Made by a program: the position numbers and the translations under genes. Below the pieces are notes generated by a model. That model made no database searches, had not been told where the DNA came from, and saw only the letters and a program-made list of their open reading frames with translations. From Bacteroidia bacterium (GTDB taxonomy: Bacteria; Bacteroidota; Bacteroidia; Flavobacteriales; Flavobacteriaceae), in NCBI GenBank assembly GCA_030427585.1, contig JAUIBW010000009.1, forward strand, positions 62,001-126,000: a stretch of DNA of 64,000 bases, given 5' to 3'. Shown piece by piece: positions 42,732 through 51,266 of this stretch (positions are counted from its first letter, which is position 1; every line of letters begins with the position of its first letter).

Positions 42732-44003
42732 ATGAATATCAAGAAATACATAGGTGATAAACTAGTAACGAAGGTTTCTACAATTTTAATCTGCGGAGTT
42801 GTATTTTTCTTGATATATGCTGTGTGTTATAAGATGCTAAGTACAGATTTTAATACAAGACATATGTTTGCAATATTGATAGTATTAAATATGGTATTGC
42901 TCATCACAGTATTTACTTTTTTCTTTTCGAGTATCGTCCTTAAGAATTTCTCTAATTTCTATAAGATCCCTCTTCTTTTTAATAAAGTATTTGAAGTAGC
43001 ATATGATGGTGTTTTTACTACTACAAAACAACTAACACCAAAGTTTGATCAAGTGAAGGCTAAGAAAGATGTGATTAGAAGTTCGGTATCAAATTTTAGC
43101 ACCGATAGCTTGTATCAGATTTTTTCTGAAAAAGACCAGATACAACATCAAAATGCATCAAATGAAACCATAGTAATACTAACCTATTTCGCATCGTCAT
43201 TATTCGAAAAAAATAAACTTGAAGAGGTGTTGTGGGATATTGTAGAGAATTGTATTTCGAAACTTAAACTAGAGGACTGTGTAATCTATATGTTGGATAC
43301 TCAAAATAAAGTTTTGATACAAAAAGCAGCATTTGGTCATAAAAATAATGGAGAAAGAAAAGTTGTAAGCCCTATCCAAATTCAATTAGGCGACGGTATT
43401 GTTGGTAGAGTAGCCCAGTCAGGAATATTTGAGTACGTACCAGATTTGACCAATGATCCTGGATATATCGTAGATGACGATCGTAGAATGTCTGAATTGT
43501 CTGTTCCTATTTTAATAGATGATGAGGTGGTAGGTGTTCTGGATTCTGAACATTCTCAAAAAGATTTTTTCAATAAAGACCATATATTTTTATTTCAGTT
43601 AATTGCCAGGCTAACCGGGAAAAAACTAAAACAAATTCATACAAAAAATGAATCTCATATTACCAATGATAATGTGTATTTTAAAGAACTTGATTTTTTG
43701 ATGAAAGAAGCCAAAATATACCGTGACCCAAATTTGGGGTTAGACAGTATGGCCAAAAAATTAAATATAAGTGGTAACTACCTATCACAATTGGTTAATA
43801 AATTAAGTGGGCATAATTTTACCGATTATATCAATAGATATAGAATAGAGGACGCAAAATTTAAATTAAGGAATCCTAATTTTATAAACTACACCATTAT
43901 ATCGATCGCTTTAGAATCCGGGTTTAATTCGAAATCTACTTTTTATAGTGCTTTTAAAAAACTAACCGGTATTTCGCCAAAGGAGTATAGAAAAAACTCC
44001 TAA
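42732..44003 (+). CDS. Membrane AraC-family regulator with GAF domain (copy C)
   Basis: A 423-residue regulator. Two transmembrane helices near residues 15-37 and 50-75 (ILICGVVFFLIYAVCY, ILIVLNMVLLITVFTFFFSS) replace the seven-helix N-terminus of copy A. The GAF domain lies at about 145-300 (ILTYFASSLFEKNKLEEVL, GDGIVGRVAQSGIFEYVPDL, ELSVPILIDDEVVGVLDSEH) and the AraC HTH at about 315-420 (AKKLNISGNYLSQLVNKL, GFNSKSTFYSAFKKLTGISPKEYR). The frame opens at a TTG (42705) inside the promoter, so I use ATG 42732. Palindrome P3 lies 4 nt after the stop, followed by the FN3/propeller lipoprotein gene. Confidence 0.88.
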   Translation: MNIKKYIGDKLVTKVSTILICGVVFFLIYAVCYKMLSTDFNTRHMFAILIVLNMVLLITVFTFFFSSIVLKNFSNFYKIPLLFNKVFEVAYDGVFTTTKQLTPKFDQVKAKKDVIRSSVSNFSTDSLYQIFSEKDQIQHQNASNETIVILTYFASSLFEKNKLEEVLWDIVENCISKLKLEDCVIYMLDTQNKVLIQKAAFGHKNNGERKVVSPIQIQLGDGIVGRVAQSGIFEYVPDLTNDPGYIVDDDRRMSELSVPILIDDEVVGVLDSEHSQKDFFNKDHIFLFQLIARLTGKKLKQIHTKNESHITNDNVYFKELDFLMKEAKIYRDPNLGLDSMAKKLNISGNYLSQLVNKLSGHNFTDYINRYRIEDAKFKLRNPNFINYTIISIALESGFNSKSTFYSAFKKLTGISPKEYRKNS

Positions 44004-44007
44004 AAAA

Positions 44008-44040
44008 GTCCGGATTCTTTGAAATTCAAACTTTCTGGAC
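44008..44040. promoter_or_regulatory. Palindromic element P3 after AraC-GAF copy C
   Basis: 33 nt, GTCCGGATTC-TTTGAAATTCAAA-CTTTCTGGAC: the same design as P1/P2 with TTTGAAATTCAAA in the centre. It lies 4 nt after the regulator stop and 150 nt before the next lipoprotein's ATG. Confidence 0.6.
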
Positions 44041-44189
44041 ATTCGTACACTTCACCCTAATTAATTTTATCACCGAAGTACTGCACAGGTACAAACTAGA
44101 TATTTGTTTTTAGCTCAAGCAATTAGTTGCTCTTTGGTATGCTAAGAATAGGGATAGTTTTTATAAACAAATCACAAAAACATAAACAA

Positions 44190-45812
44190 ATGAAAAAGAA
44201 ACAATTTTTATATCGTTTGATCATCTTTTGCATGTTGATTGTAGGATGCAAAGATGATGATGACAGAGTTGTACCACCTACACCTACCGAGAATCAGGTG
44301 CCAGGAGATTTTACAATACAGGTGAATGAGATAACAGCAAATAGTGCATTATTAGAATGGACTCCAGCAGTAGATCCAGATGATGATGAAGTGTCCTATA
44401 CTGTTTTTTTAGGAGACAATACGGTACAATCAGATGTACAAACCGCAGAATTTTTGTTAGAAGGACTTGATGCCCAAACCAATTACAATGGTAAAGTAGT
44501 AGCTTCTGATGGAAAAGGAGGAACATCAGAAAACACATTTGCTTTTGATACAGAAGACGAAGTAATAATTAGCGAAGAAGTGTCAATAGCATGGGAAAAA
44601 TCTTATGGAGGTTCTGAGATTGATGTTGCTAATGCGCTGCAACTAACAGTAGATGGAGGTTATATTGTTGCGGGTACTGCAAATTCTGATGATGGAGACG
44701 TAGGTGATAATAACGATTCAGAAACATATGTAGGAGGAGATTACTGGGTGATTAAACTAAGTAGTTCGGGCGATTTGATATGGGAAACAAATCTGGGAGG
44801 ATCTACTGATGATTCAGGAAAAAGCATACAACAAACATTAGATGGCGGATATATAGTAGCAGGAGCAACCAATTCTAATGATCAGGATATTAGTGGCGAT
44901 ACTTCTTCTTTTGATTTTTGGATTGTAAAACTGGATGAATCCGGAAATTTGATTTGGGAGGTGAGCTATGGAGGAAATGGAAATGATGGAGCAAGAAGCA
45001 TCCAACAAACATCAGATGGAGGTTATGTTGTGGTTGGCTCTGCAAGCATTTCAAGTGGGGATGTAGGAGGAAATTATGGAGGTTTAGATTATTGGGTATT
45101 AAAACTAGATACTATGGGAGCTTTAGTATGGGAAACAAATCTTGGAGGTTCTGGATTTGACATTCCGGAATCGGTTGAGCAAACTATTGATGGAGGTTAT
45201 ATTATTGGAGGGTATTCAGAATCCTCAGATGGTAATGTAGGAGGAAATTATGGAGGAAAAGATTATTGGATTGTAAAATTGGATGCTTCAGGAAATCTGG
45301 TTTGGGAAACAAACCTTGGAGGAACACTGGATGATTATGCATATGATATTCATCAAACAACAGATCAAGGGTATATCGTAGCTGGATATTCAGAATCATC
45401 AGATTTTGATGTAAGCCGTAATAATGGAAAAAAAGATTGCTGGATTGTAAAATTAAATACTTCGGGAGAATTGATATGGGAGGTTAACATTGGTAGTTCA
45501 GAGAGTGATGTCGCCCACTCTATTCAACAAACTGCAGATGGGGGATATGTCTTTGCTGGTAACTCGGGAGCAAGCGACTTTGATGCAAGTACTAATAACG
45601 GAGGATATGCAGATTTTTGGGCAGTAAAACTAAGTCCTCTTGGTGAATTGTCATGGGAGATTAGCTTTGGTGGCCCAGAACCTGATTACGCAAATGCAAT
45701 TCAACAAACCAATAATGGTTACATCGTAGCCGGTTATGTTTATGCTTCGGGAGGAGATATTAGTGGTGCTGGCAAAGGTAAGTGGGATTACTGGGTGGTA
45801 AAACTGGAATAA
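44190..45812 (+). CDS. Lipoprotein with FN3 domain and propeller-type repeats
   Basis: A 540-residue lipoprotein. The ATG at 44190 starts a signal peptide with lipobox CMLIVGC, then KDDDDR; the frame's upstream TTG (44127) gives a poor N-terminus. A fibronectin type III domain comes first (about 35-125, ITANSALLEWTPAVDPDDD), followed by about seven repeats of 55-60 residues with the pattern WExNLGGSxxDxxxSIQQTxDGGYIVAGxSxSxDxDV. These match the repeats at 9460-10824. It probably forms a surface beta-propeller. It lies downstream of AraC-GAF copy C with P3 in between, the arrangement seen for the other regulator copies. Confidence 0.87.
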   Translation: MKKKQFLYRLIIFCMLIVGCKDDDDRVVPPTPTENQVPGDFTIQVNEITANSALLEWTPAVDPDDDEVSYTVFLGDNTVQSDVQTAEFLLEGLDAQTNYNGKVVASDGKGGTSENTFAFDTEDEVIISEEVSIAWEKSYGGSEIDVANALQLTVDGGYIVAGTANSDDGDVGDNNDSETYVGGDYWVIKLSSSGDLIWETNLGGSTDDSGKSIQQTLDGGYIVAGATNSNDQDISGDTSSFDFWIVKLDESGNLIWEVSYGGNGNDGARSIQQTSDGGYVVVGSASISSGDVGGNYGGLDYWVLKLDTMGALVWETNLGGSGFDIPESVEQTIDGGYIIGGYSESSDGNVGGNYGGKDYWIVKLDASGNLVWETNLGGTLDDYAYDIHQTTDQGYIVAGYSESSDFDVSRNNGKKDCWIVKLNTSGELIWEVNIGSSESDVAHSIQQTADGGYVFAGNSGASDFDASTNNGGYADFWAVKLSPLGELSWEISFGGPEPDYANAIQQTNNGYIVAGYVYASGGDISGAGKGKWDYWVVKLE

Positions 45813-45878
45813 CCCAACAGTATACGATAAAAACAATTTGTAATGATTAGGTTTTTTTGTCCATGCTTTTCATTACCC

Positions 45879-45923
45879 GGATCCTCATTACCTAACCTAA
45901 CAAAGATAATGGGGATCCTTTTT
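45879..45923 (+). terminator. Terminator of the FN3/propeller lipoprotein gene
   Basis: GGATCCTCATTA (45879-45890) pairs with TAATGGGGATCC (45907-45918) with one wobble, then TTTTT. Confidence 0.75.
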
Positions 45924-46142
45924 AAAACCTACAGGTAAACCCCTTAAAAAATGTCCTAGCCAAAATATGAATTTAATGATAGATAAAACACGGGAATTTT
46001 ACATGATCAATGGGCGTTACCTAAAAACACAAAAATATTAGATAAAGCTAAACTAAATACAACCTATTGCGAATGCTTTGAATTTATATGGTTTAATGAA
46101 GATAAAAACATAAAAAAGATTGAGACCGAATATATAAAAGAT

Positions 46143-46559
46143 ATGAAAGAGGCTTACAAAATAAATCCTTTTGCGGGGAAGCGTTTTGAGTTTAATAAAA
46201 GTTGGGATTCAATTTTTTTTCATATTTCAGAACAAAGAAAATCAGAAGAAGGCAAAGAACCCTATGACGTATACGAGCAAGCTATATTTGGAGAAAAGGG
46301 TATAAACCCAAAGGCAATGACTGTTACTGGTTTTGAATTTAGATACATAGACCATAGTCGTCTCAACACTTTAATTTCAAAATTAAAAGAGATAACAATC
46401 AAAGATTTTATAAAAGTAAAAGAAGATTATAAAGAGCATTCTGTATACGGAAAACACTTTTATACTACAGAATCATGTTGGCAAATCTTTCAAGAATGGC
46501 AAGAGTTTTTATACAAGGCAGAGTTGAACGAATGTCATATTATTTGTTTTTCTCATTGA
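46143..46559 (+). CDS. Hypothetical protein, probably the 3' part of a frameshifted gene
   Basis: A 138-residue open frame from ATG 46143 (MKEAYKINPFAGKRFEFNK...), soluble, no recognised domain. The same frame runs open upstream to 45987 and reads like genuine protein (HDQWALPKNTKILDK, CECFEFIWFNEDKNI) but without a start codon. An ATG at 45967 opens another frame, MNLMIDKTREFYM. Adding one base in the T-run near 46000 would join the two as MNLMIDKTREF-(Y/L)-HDQWALPKN. So the real ancestral gene is probably 45967-46559 with a one-base deletion. It may be a pseudogene, or a shorter product from 46143 may still be made. Confidence 0.55.
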   Translation: MKEAYKINPFAGKRFEFNKSWDSIFFHISEQRKSEEGKEPYDVYEQAIFGEKGINPKAMTVTGFEFRYIDHSRLNTLISKLKEITIKDFIKVKEDYKEHSVYGKHFYTTESCWQIFQEWQEFLYKAELNECHIICFSH

Positions 46560-46685
46560 AAAAATAGGATAAAAACTTCCAACATCTCATATGACATTAA
46601 AGTGATATAGTGTCAAATCAGAAAAATGATATTTAAAACTACAAATCGAATAAAAGTTTATTAATAATTCAAAAAATAAAAACAA

Positions 46686-47291
46686 ATGAAAAAACTAATT
46701 CTAATTCTGCTAATAGGTACTGTCCCTATGTTTGGGCAGCAACAAAATAACACAATAAGTGTAATAGGAGAATGTTCTAAAAAAATTGATATCGAAAAAT
46801 ATATTATTAATGTCGAATTCAGGGAGGTTATGGCAGATGGATATCAAAATATTGAATCCAAAAGTATATCACAACTTAAAGAAGATTATAAAAATAAATT
46901 GAATACTATAGGCCTAGATTTTGAAAAGTTTAAGGAAAATGTTTTATACAAAATTACTTCTACGAGTTATGGAGCACAGGCCTATTATTTTTATGTAACA
47001 AAATCCCTTGATGAAGTAAAAAAAATACATGCTCAAAAAATGAAAGGAGTAACAATTACTTGGGTAGATGTTATTGCCAAAGAAAAGACAAATGAAGAAA
47101 TGACAGTGTTAAATAAAAAAGCTATCCAGGATGCCAGAGATAAAGCTAATCGAATTGCAGGCAGTATAAATAAAAAGGTGGGAAGTATACAAAGAATAGA
47201 AGACACCAATTATAAGCAACAATATTATAATGTGAACAAATCACAAGAACTACAAAAGCATTACATAACAGTAACCTTTGTTTTAGAATAG
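46686..47291 (+). CDS. SIMPL-domain (DUF541) exported protein
   Basis: A 201-residue protein with a cleavable signal (MKKLILILLIGTVPMFGQ). The SIMPL/DUF541 pattern is visible: ISVIGECSKKIDIEKYIINVEF at the first strand, SLDEVKKIHAQKMKGV in the middle and AIQDARDKANRIAGSINKKVGSIQRIED near the end, where the family has its conserved A-x-x-KA-x-x-A helix. Bacterial members are periplasmic or surface proteins of uncertain role, some linked to oxidative stress. It stands alone on the plus strand in the accessory region. Confidence 0.8.
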   Translation: MKKLILILLIGTVPMFGQQQNNTISVIGECSKKIDIEKYIINVEFREVMADGYQNIESKSISQLKEDYKNKLNTIGLDFEKFKENVLYKITSTSYGAQAYYFYVTKSLDEVKKIHAQKMKGVTITWVDVIAKEKTNEEMTVLNKKAIQDARDKANRIAGSINKKVGSIQRIEDTNYKQQYYNVNKSQELQKHYITVTFVLE

Positions 47292-47342
47292 ATTTATAAA
47301 CGTGGTATAGCGAAAGAAAATACTATATTAGTTTAGAGTGTG

Positions 47343-47350
47343 TATCTTTG
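47343..47350 (+). promoter_or_regulatory. TAnnTTTG -7 box before the 47374 gene
   Basis: TATCTTTG, a perfect match; the predicted transcript start near 47357 is 17 nt before ATG 47374. No TTG is seen at the -33 distance. Confidence 0.4.
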
Positions 47351-47373
47351 ATAGAAGAATTAAAATAATACTT

Positions 47374-47841
47374 ATGCGTGTAGTATATAGTGTTTTAATT
47401 TTATGTATTGTTTTAACCTCTTGTACAACTTCTCATAAGAATACACTTAACAGTATGGATATAGAAGATGTTGGAGATAGAATAACTATTCTCAAAAGAG
47501 AAATCATGAGTAAATCTGATTTTCATGATGCAGAATTTTTGTTATTTAATGTTAACGGATTTACCAATTCGAGAAGTACAACAATTCCTGGATCCTCATC
47601 TTGGGATTATCAATTTGTTATTAAAGTAAAACCATCAGAAATTAAGAATTGGATAGTAGATCTTATAAAAGTTGATACAAAAGAACATCCTATAGATTGG
47701 GCAATTAATTTAATTGCTCACAGAAGTCAAAATTGGCAGATAAAATCTAAACCACAAGTCTATAAAAGAGAAAATAGTAATACAATTGCGATTGTATATC
47801 AAAAAGAAGGAATACTATTTAAACGTATAATAGGAGAGTGA
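47374..47841 (+). CDS. Small lipoprotein of unknown function
   Basis: A 155-residue lipoprotein from ATG 47374: signal MRVVYSVLILCIVLTSC with lipobox Cys17. An upstream GTG in the frame overlaps the promoter box, so it is not used. The mature part contains DFHDAEFLLFNVNGF and SSWDYQFVIKVKPSEIKNWIVDL, a mixed alpha/beta pattern with no motif I recognise. It is followed 23 nt later by another exported protein gene, with which it may form an operon. Confidence 0.7.
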   Translation: MRVVYSVLILCIVLTSCTTSHKNTLNSMDIEDVGDRITILKREIMSKSDFHDAEFLLFNVNGFTNSRSTTIPGSSSWDYQFVIKVKPSEIKNWIVDLIKVDTKEHPIDWAINLIAHRSQNWQIKSKPQVYKRENSNTIAIVYQKEGILFKRIIGE

Positions 47842-47864
47842 TTACGAATTAAATTAAGAACCAG

Positions 47865-48467
47865 ATGTATCATAAATTAGTTACTATAGTAATTTTTATT
47901 CTTCTTTTTTTTAGTACTAGTTATGCACAAAAAAAAGAAGTAAATACACCAATATATTCATTAGACACCCTTAAGGTGGGATATACATATTGGTGGTCAC
48001 AATCAGGTCCTTTTATTGGTCATTGTGGTGATGCATATGCATTAGTTTTTTTAGGCACTATACGACATATTGATAATCCGGTTGAGAATGATGATATGCT
48101 CTATACTTCTCAACGAGGAATTATTGATATCGATGAGGTATTAACCTCAAGAATCCTTAAAAAAAACAGGTATAGTAAACAAAAGCTCTTCGTTTCAGAT
48201 TACTTCTATGAGCAAGATGTAAAAGAAGGAGATCGGGTATTGGTTTTTTGTTATGAGTATGAGGATAATTATAGTATTCCGGGAGGAAAGTCGATGTTAA
48301 AAATAAAAGGAAATGATGACCCTATTTTACAGTCTATAAAAAGATATATTCTATCTGGTCAAAATGCATTAGAGCTCAAAAAAGATGTGACTTTATGGAA
48401 AAAACATGGTTTAGAGGCAGAGGTAAAACAAGTTGTAGCCTGTAAAGAGATGAGAGATAAACATTAA
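47865..48467 (+). CDS. Exported protein of unknown function
   Basis: A 200-residue protein with a signal peptide (FILLFFSTSYAQ). The mature region contains WWSQSGPFIGHCGDAYALVFLGTI, split by charged loops, then GIIDIDEVLTSRILKK, EGDRVLVFCYEYEDNY and a C-terminal helical part (LWKKHGLEAEVKQVVACKE). The beta-rich core with a strand pattern around a GDRVLVF motif is reminiscent of OB-like inhibitor folds, but I cannot name a family. Two or three cysteines remain outside the signal. Confidence 0.65.
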   Translation: MYHKLVTIVIFILLFFSTSYAQKKEVNTPIYSLDTLKVGYTYWWSQSGPFIGHCGDAYALVFLGTIRHIDNPVENDDMLYTSQRGIIDIDEVLTSRILKKNRYSKQKLFVSDYFYEQDVKEGDRVLVFCYEYEDNYSIPGGKSMLKIKGNDDPILQSIKRYILSGQNALELKKDVTLWKKHGLEAEVKQVVACKEMRDKH

Positions 48468-48598
48468 AGATTTTTTATTACATCAATTACCATACATTAT
48501 ATTCCAATATAAATTCCCAAATCATATAGAAAAAAGATCGTATTTAATGTGTTTAGTTATTTTTATTCCAGAAACATAGGGGAAACCCCTTAAAAAGT

Positions 48599-48631
48599 GT
48601 CCGGATTCTTTGAAATTCAAACTTTTCGGAT
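48599..48631. promoter_or_regulatory. Palindromic element P4 before the collagen-like lipoprotein
   Basis: GTCCGGATTC-TTTGAAATTCAAA-CTTTTCGGA, nearly identical to P3, but with no regulator gene upstream. It is preceded by AAACCCCTTAAAAA, which also occurs at 45937-45950 before a TGTCC. It lies 59 nt before the ATG at 48690. Confidence 0.55.
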
Positions 48632-48689
48632 AGTACATATTCATGCCCATATTACGTTTGTACCATTAACTTTTAAAAAAATTATAAAA

Positions 48690-49307
48690 ATGAAAGCAAT
48701 AACAAATGTAGTAAAGGGGATGATGATAGTGATGGTATCACTATTGATCTTTTCATGTTCTGATGGAGAAGATGGGGCAATCGGACCCGCAGGTCAGGAT
48801 GGAGTTAACGGGGTTGATGGTACTAATGGAGCAGACGGTAATGATGGTGCCGATGGAGAAGATGGGCAGCCGGGAACTGCCAATGTAATTTATTCAGACT
48901 GGATTGCAAGGGATTTTGAAACTAATGTGGCGGCTGAAACTAACGAGCAACTTCTTACAACCTTTGATGTTACTGAATTTAATTTGAATGAAGATGTAGT
49001 ATTGGTCTACGGGCGACGTGAAGCAAACATCTTAGTTTCTGAAATCAAACAACTTCCATATATATTTGCTTCTCAAAGTGAATTTTACAGTTTTGAAGTT
49101 GCAAGCTTTGTCGGAGGAAGTTCGTTAAGAATTGAAGTAGCTACATTGGATGGAGGAACTAACTTATTTACATTTTTTGATGATTTCAGATATGTGATTA
49201 TACCTGGTGGAGTTGCAGCACCCACAAGTTCAGCTACAAAATCAGCGACAGACTATACCAAGATGTCGTATGAAGAAATTATAACATTGTTTAATATCCC
49301 AGAATAA
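48690..49307 (+). CDS. Collagen-like (Gly-X-Y) lipoprotein
   Basis: A 205-residue lipoprotein from ATG 48690: signal ending SLLIFSC (Cys23), then about twelve Gly-X-Y triplets at residues 26-62 (GEDGAIGPAGQDGVNGVDG and on), typical of bacterial collagen-like stalks. The C-terminal 140 residues form a beta-rich globular part (YSDWIARDFE, EDVVLVYGRREAN, FRYVIIPGG) seen in other Bacteroidetes collagen-like lipoproteins. It is probably displayed on the outer membrane. The frame extends to a GTG at 48597 within palindrome P4, which I reject as the start. Confidence 0.85.
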   Translation: MKAITNVVKGMMIVMVSLLIFSCSDGEDGAIGPAGQDGVNGVDGTNGADGNDGADGEDGQPGTANVIYSDWIARDFETNVAAETNEQLLTTFDVTEFNLNEDVVLVYGRREANILVSEIKQLPYIFASQSEFYSFEVASFVGGSSLRIEVATLDGGTNLFTFFDDFRYVIIPGGVAAPTSSATKSATDYTKMSYEEIITLFNIPE

Positions 49308-49340
49308 TCTTTATAACCAATCATTAATTTAGATTACGTA

Positions 49341-49376
49341 TAGTGAGCAATATGAAAATATTGCTCACTATTTTTT
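49341..49376. terminator. Terminator after the collagen-like lipoprotein
   Basis: TAGTGAGCAATAT (49341-49353) pairs perfectly with 49358-49370, loop GAAA, followed by TTTTTT. Confidence 0.85.
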
Positions 49377-49412
49377 GTTAAGTATATATACTCAAAAAGT
49401 TAAATAATATAT

Positions 49413-49420
49413 CCCAATGA
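49413..49420. repeat. Target-site duplication, left copy
   Basis: CCCAATGA, directly repeated at 50763-50770 on the other side of the IS256-family element. Confidence 0.8.
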
Positions 49421-49469
49421 GACAGTATCCATAATTTTGTGTAAACAAAATTTCAGCGGGTTTAACTTT

Positions 49470-50672
49470 TTAAAGTTGGACCCGTTTTTCAAATATAGTT
49501 AAGAACTGATTAAGTATCAACCCCCAGTTATGTATCGGAGCAGTCCACTTTTTTGTTATCTGCATTAATGCTAGATATACTGATTTTTTGAGTGCATCAT
49601 CTGTTGGGAATGCCATTTTATTTTTGGTGTACTTTCTGATCTTACCATTTAGATTTTCAATAAGATTTGTAGTGTAAATAATTTTTCTGATCTCCAATGA
49701 GAATTCAAAAAATACAGTAAGTTCATCCCAGTTTCTTTGCCAAGATTGAACGGCATAAGGATATTTGTCATTCCATTTCTCTGCAAATCTATCTAATTCT
49801 ACTTTGGCCATTTCTTTGTTGGGAGCATTATAAATATGTTTCATGTCTCCGGTAAATTCTTTTTTATCCTTCCACACTACATAGCGTGCACTATTACGTA
49901 TTTGATGTACTACACAGATTTGAGTATCTGCTGTCGGGAATACGTTTTTGATAGATTGAGTAAAGCCATTAAGGTTATCTGTTACAGTCACTAAAATGTC
50001 CTCTACACCACGAGCTTTCATATCTGTGAGCACACCTTGCCAAAATGCGGCAGATTCATTATCTCCAAGCCACATACCCATGAGCTCTTTATGACCTTCT
50101 CGATTAAGCCCAACAGCTAGATAAATAGTCTTATTTATTACTTTTCCAGCTTGTCTAACCTTAAAGACAATACCATCCATCCACACAACGCAATACACAT
50201 TCTCCAAAGGTCTGTTCTGCCAATCTAAAACGTGTTGGTTAACTCTATCGGTAATGATTGAAATAGCTGAAGTAGAGAGTTTAAATCCATAGATTTCTTG
50301 CAACTCATCTTCAATATCAGAAACACTCATCCCTTTAGCATAAAGAGAGATCACTATGTTTTCAACAGATAAGGAGTTGCTCTTATGTTTAGGCACCACA
50401 ACGGGCTCAAAACTACCTTGACGATCTCTAGGAATAGTAATTTTACTTTTGCCAAATTCAGTTTTGATTTGTTTGCTACTGGTTCCGTTTCGAGCATTAC
50501 CGGTATGGCTCTTTGCATTCTTGGGATAACCCAAGTGAGCATCAAGTTCTCCTTGTAACATTGATTCTAAAGCAGTACTGTGAAGCTGTTTTAGTAAACT
50601 GGTTAATTCGGCTTCCGTCTTTAAACCATCCAGTAAGCCACTTTCTAAAAATTGTTTCTTTAAATCTTCCAT
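49470..50672 (-). CDS. IS256-family (mutator-type) transposase
   Basis: A 400-residue DDE transposase. The N-terminal region includes [15 protein letters not shown] and [17 protein letters not shown], typical of the family; the catalytic acids are likely in [20 protein letters not shown] and [17 protein letters not shown] (D, D, E). The signature [13 protein letters not shown] is present. Full length with no frameshift. Its stop codon falls in the hairpin at 49457-49484. Confidence 0.95.
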   Translation of the reverse strand: MEDLKKQFLESGLLDGLKTEAELTSLLKQLHSTALESMLQGELDAHLGYPKNAKSHTGNARNGTSSKQIKTEFGKSKITIPRDRQGSFEPVVVPKHKSNSLSVENIVISLYAKGMSVSDIEDELQEIYGFKLSTSAISIITDRVNQHVLDWQNRPLENVYCVVWMDGIVFKVRQAGKVINKTIYLAVGLNREGHKELMGMWLGDNESAAFWQGVLTDMKARGVEDILVTVTDNLNGFTQSIKNVFPTADTQICVVHQIRNSARYVVWKDKKEFTGDMKHIYNAPNKEMAKVELDRFAEKWNDKYPYAVQSWQRNWDELTVFFEFSLEIRKIIYTTNLIENLNGKIRKYTKNKMAFPTDDALKKSVYLALMQITKKWTAPIHNWGLILNQFLTIFEKRVQL

Positions 50673-50700
50673 AAGAAAACTGTGTTATTAAAATTAAACA

Positions 50701-50736
50701 AAAAAATAGGCGGGTTTTAAAACCCGCCTATTTTTT
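50701..50736. terminator. Palindrome near the right end of the IS element
   Basis: A perfect 36-bp palindrome (18-bp arms) with a GCGGGTTTT core and A/T-run ends, upstream of the transposase gene. It probably blocks transcription entering the element from outside. Confidence 0.75.
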
Positions 50737-50762
50737 ATTTACACAGTTTATTGGACACTACC

Positions 50763-50770
50763 CCCAATGA
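50763..50770. repeat. Target-site duplication, right copy
   Basis: CCCAATGA, matching 49413-49420. Confidence 0.8.
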
Positions 50771-50836
50771 TGAGATCATCTATAATTTGCTGTCCTGTTT
50801 TTTTAATCTAAATTAGTAGTTCTAAATTCTTTTTTT

Positions 50837-51232
50837 ATGACGCTTACTATGAGTATTCCGGCTTTGTTATTTCCTGCAATATCATTAACTATGTTAGCTT
50901 ATAATGCGAGGTATTTAGCTATTGCAGCATTGATACGGCAATTACATGAGGAATATTTGACTTCGCGATCAAAAAACATTGTATTACAAATCAAAAACTT
51001 AAGAAAGCGATTATGGTTAATTAGAAACATGCAAGCTATCGCTATTGCTAGTTTTTTAACCAGTGTGATTACCATGTTTTTATTGTATGTAGAAAAGATA
51101 TCCTGGGCTAATATTGTATTTGGGATTAGTCTTTTTTTACTTATGATTTCACTTTTTTTATCATTTATAGAAGTTCAGATCTCTACCAAAGCACTAGCTA
51201 TTAGGCTTAATAGAATCGAAGAGAATACCTAA
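50837..51232 (+). CDS. DUF2721-like membrane protein
   Basis: A 131-residue inner-membrane protein with three hydrophobic segments: SIPALLFPAISLTMLAYN near the N-terminus and two near residues 75-95 and 97-118 (IAIASFLTSVITMFLLYV, IVFGISLFLLMISLFLSFI). The NARYLAIAALIRQLHEEY and LRKRLWLIRNMQAIA segments between them match the DUF2721 pattern of an N-R-x-x-x-x-x-R-I-x-x-L helix and an R-R/K-x-x-L-I pair. Function unknown. It precedes the histidine kinase gene by 34 nt and may be part of that signalling unit. Confidence 0.75.
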   Translation: MTLTMSIPALLFPAISLTMLAYNARYLAIAALIRQLHEEYLTSRSKNIVLQIKNLRKRLWLIRNMQAIAIASFLTSVITMFLLYVEKISWANIVFGISLFLLMISLFLSFIEVQISTKALAIRLNRIEENT

Positions 51233-51266
51233 GAAATCCTTATCTTGTTAGGATAAATACCACTGA

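Larger units (their letters stand above)
49421..50762 (-). mobile_element. Complete IS256-family insertion sequence, 1342 bp
   Basis: The ends are imperfect inverted repeats: GACAGTATCCATAATTTTGT on the left and GGTAGTGTCCAATAAACTGT on the right (read inward), both continuing GTGTAAA about 20 bases in, as in IS256-type ends. CCCAATGA flanks both sides as an 8-bp target duplication. One transposase gene fills the element. A 13-bp hairpin lies at 49457-49484 and a perfect palindrome at 50701-50736. All expected parts are intact, so it is likely active or recently inserted. It landed between a lipoprotein gene and a DUF2721-type gene, disrupting no coding sequence. Confidence 0.92.

Noticed and set aside
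48597-48689. N-terminal extension of the collagen-like protein from GTG 48597
   Set aside because: It would code across palindrome P4 and bury the signal peptide; ATG 48690 starts a normal lipoprotein signal.
33325-49412. The accessory region as a prophage or integrative element
   Set aside because: No integrase, phage structural, conjugation or partition genes, no tRNA and no flanking direct repeats were seen; local duplication explains the pattern better.
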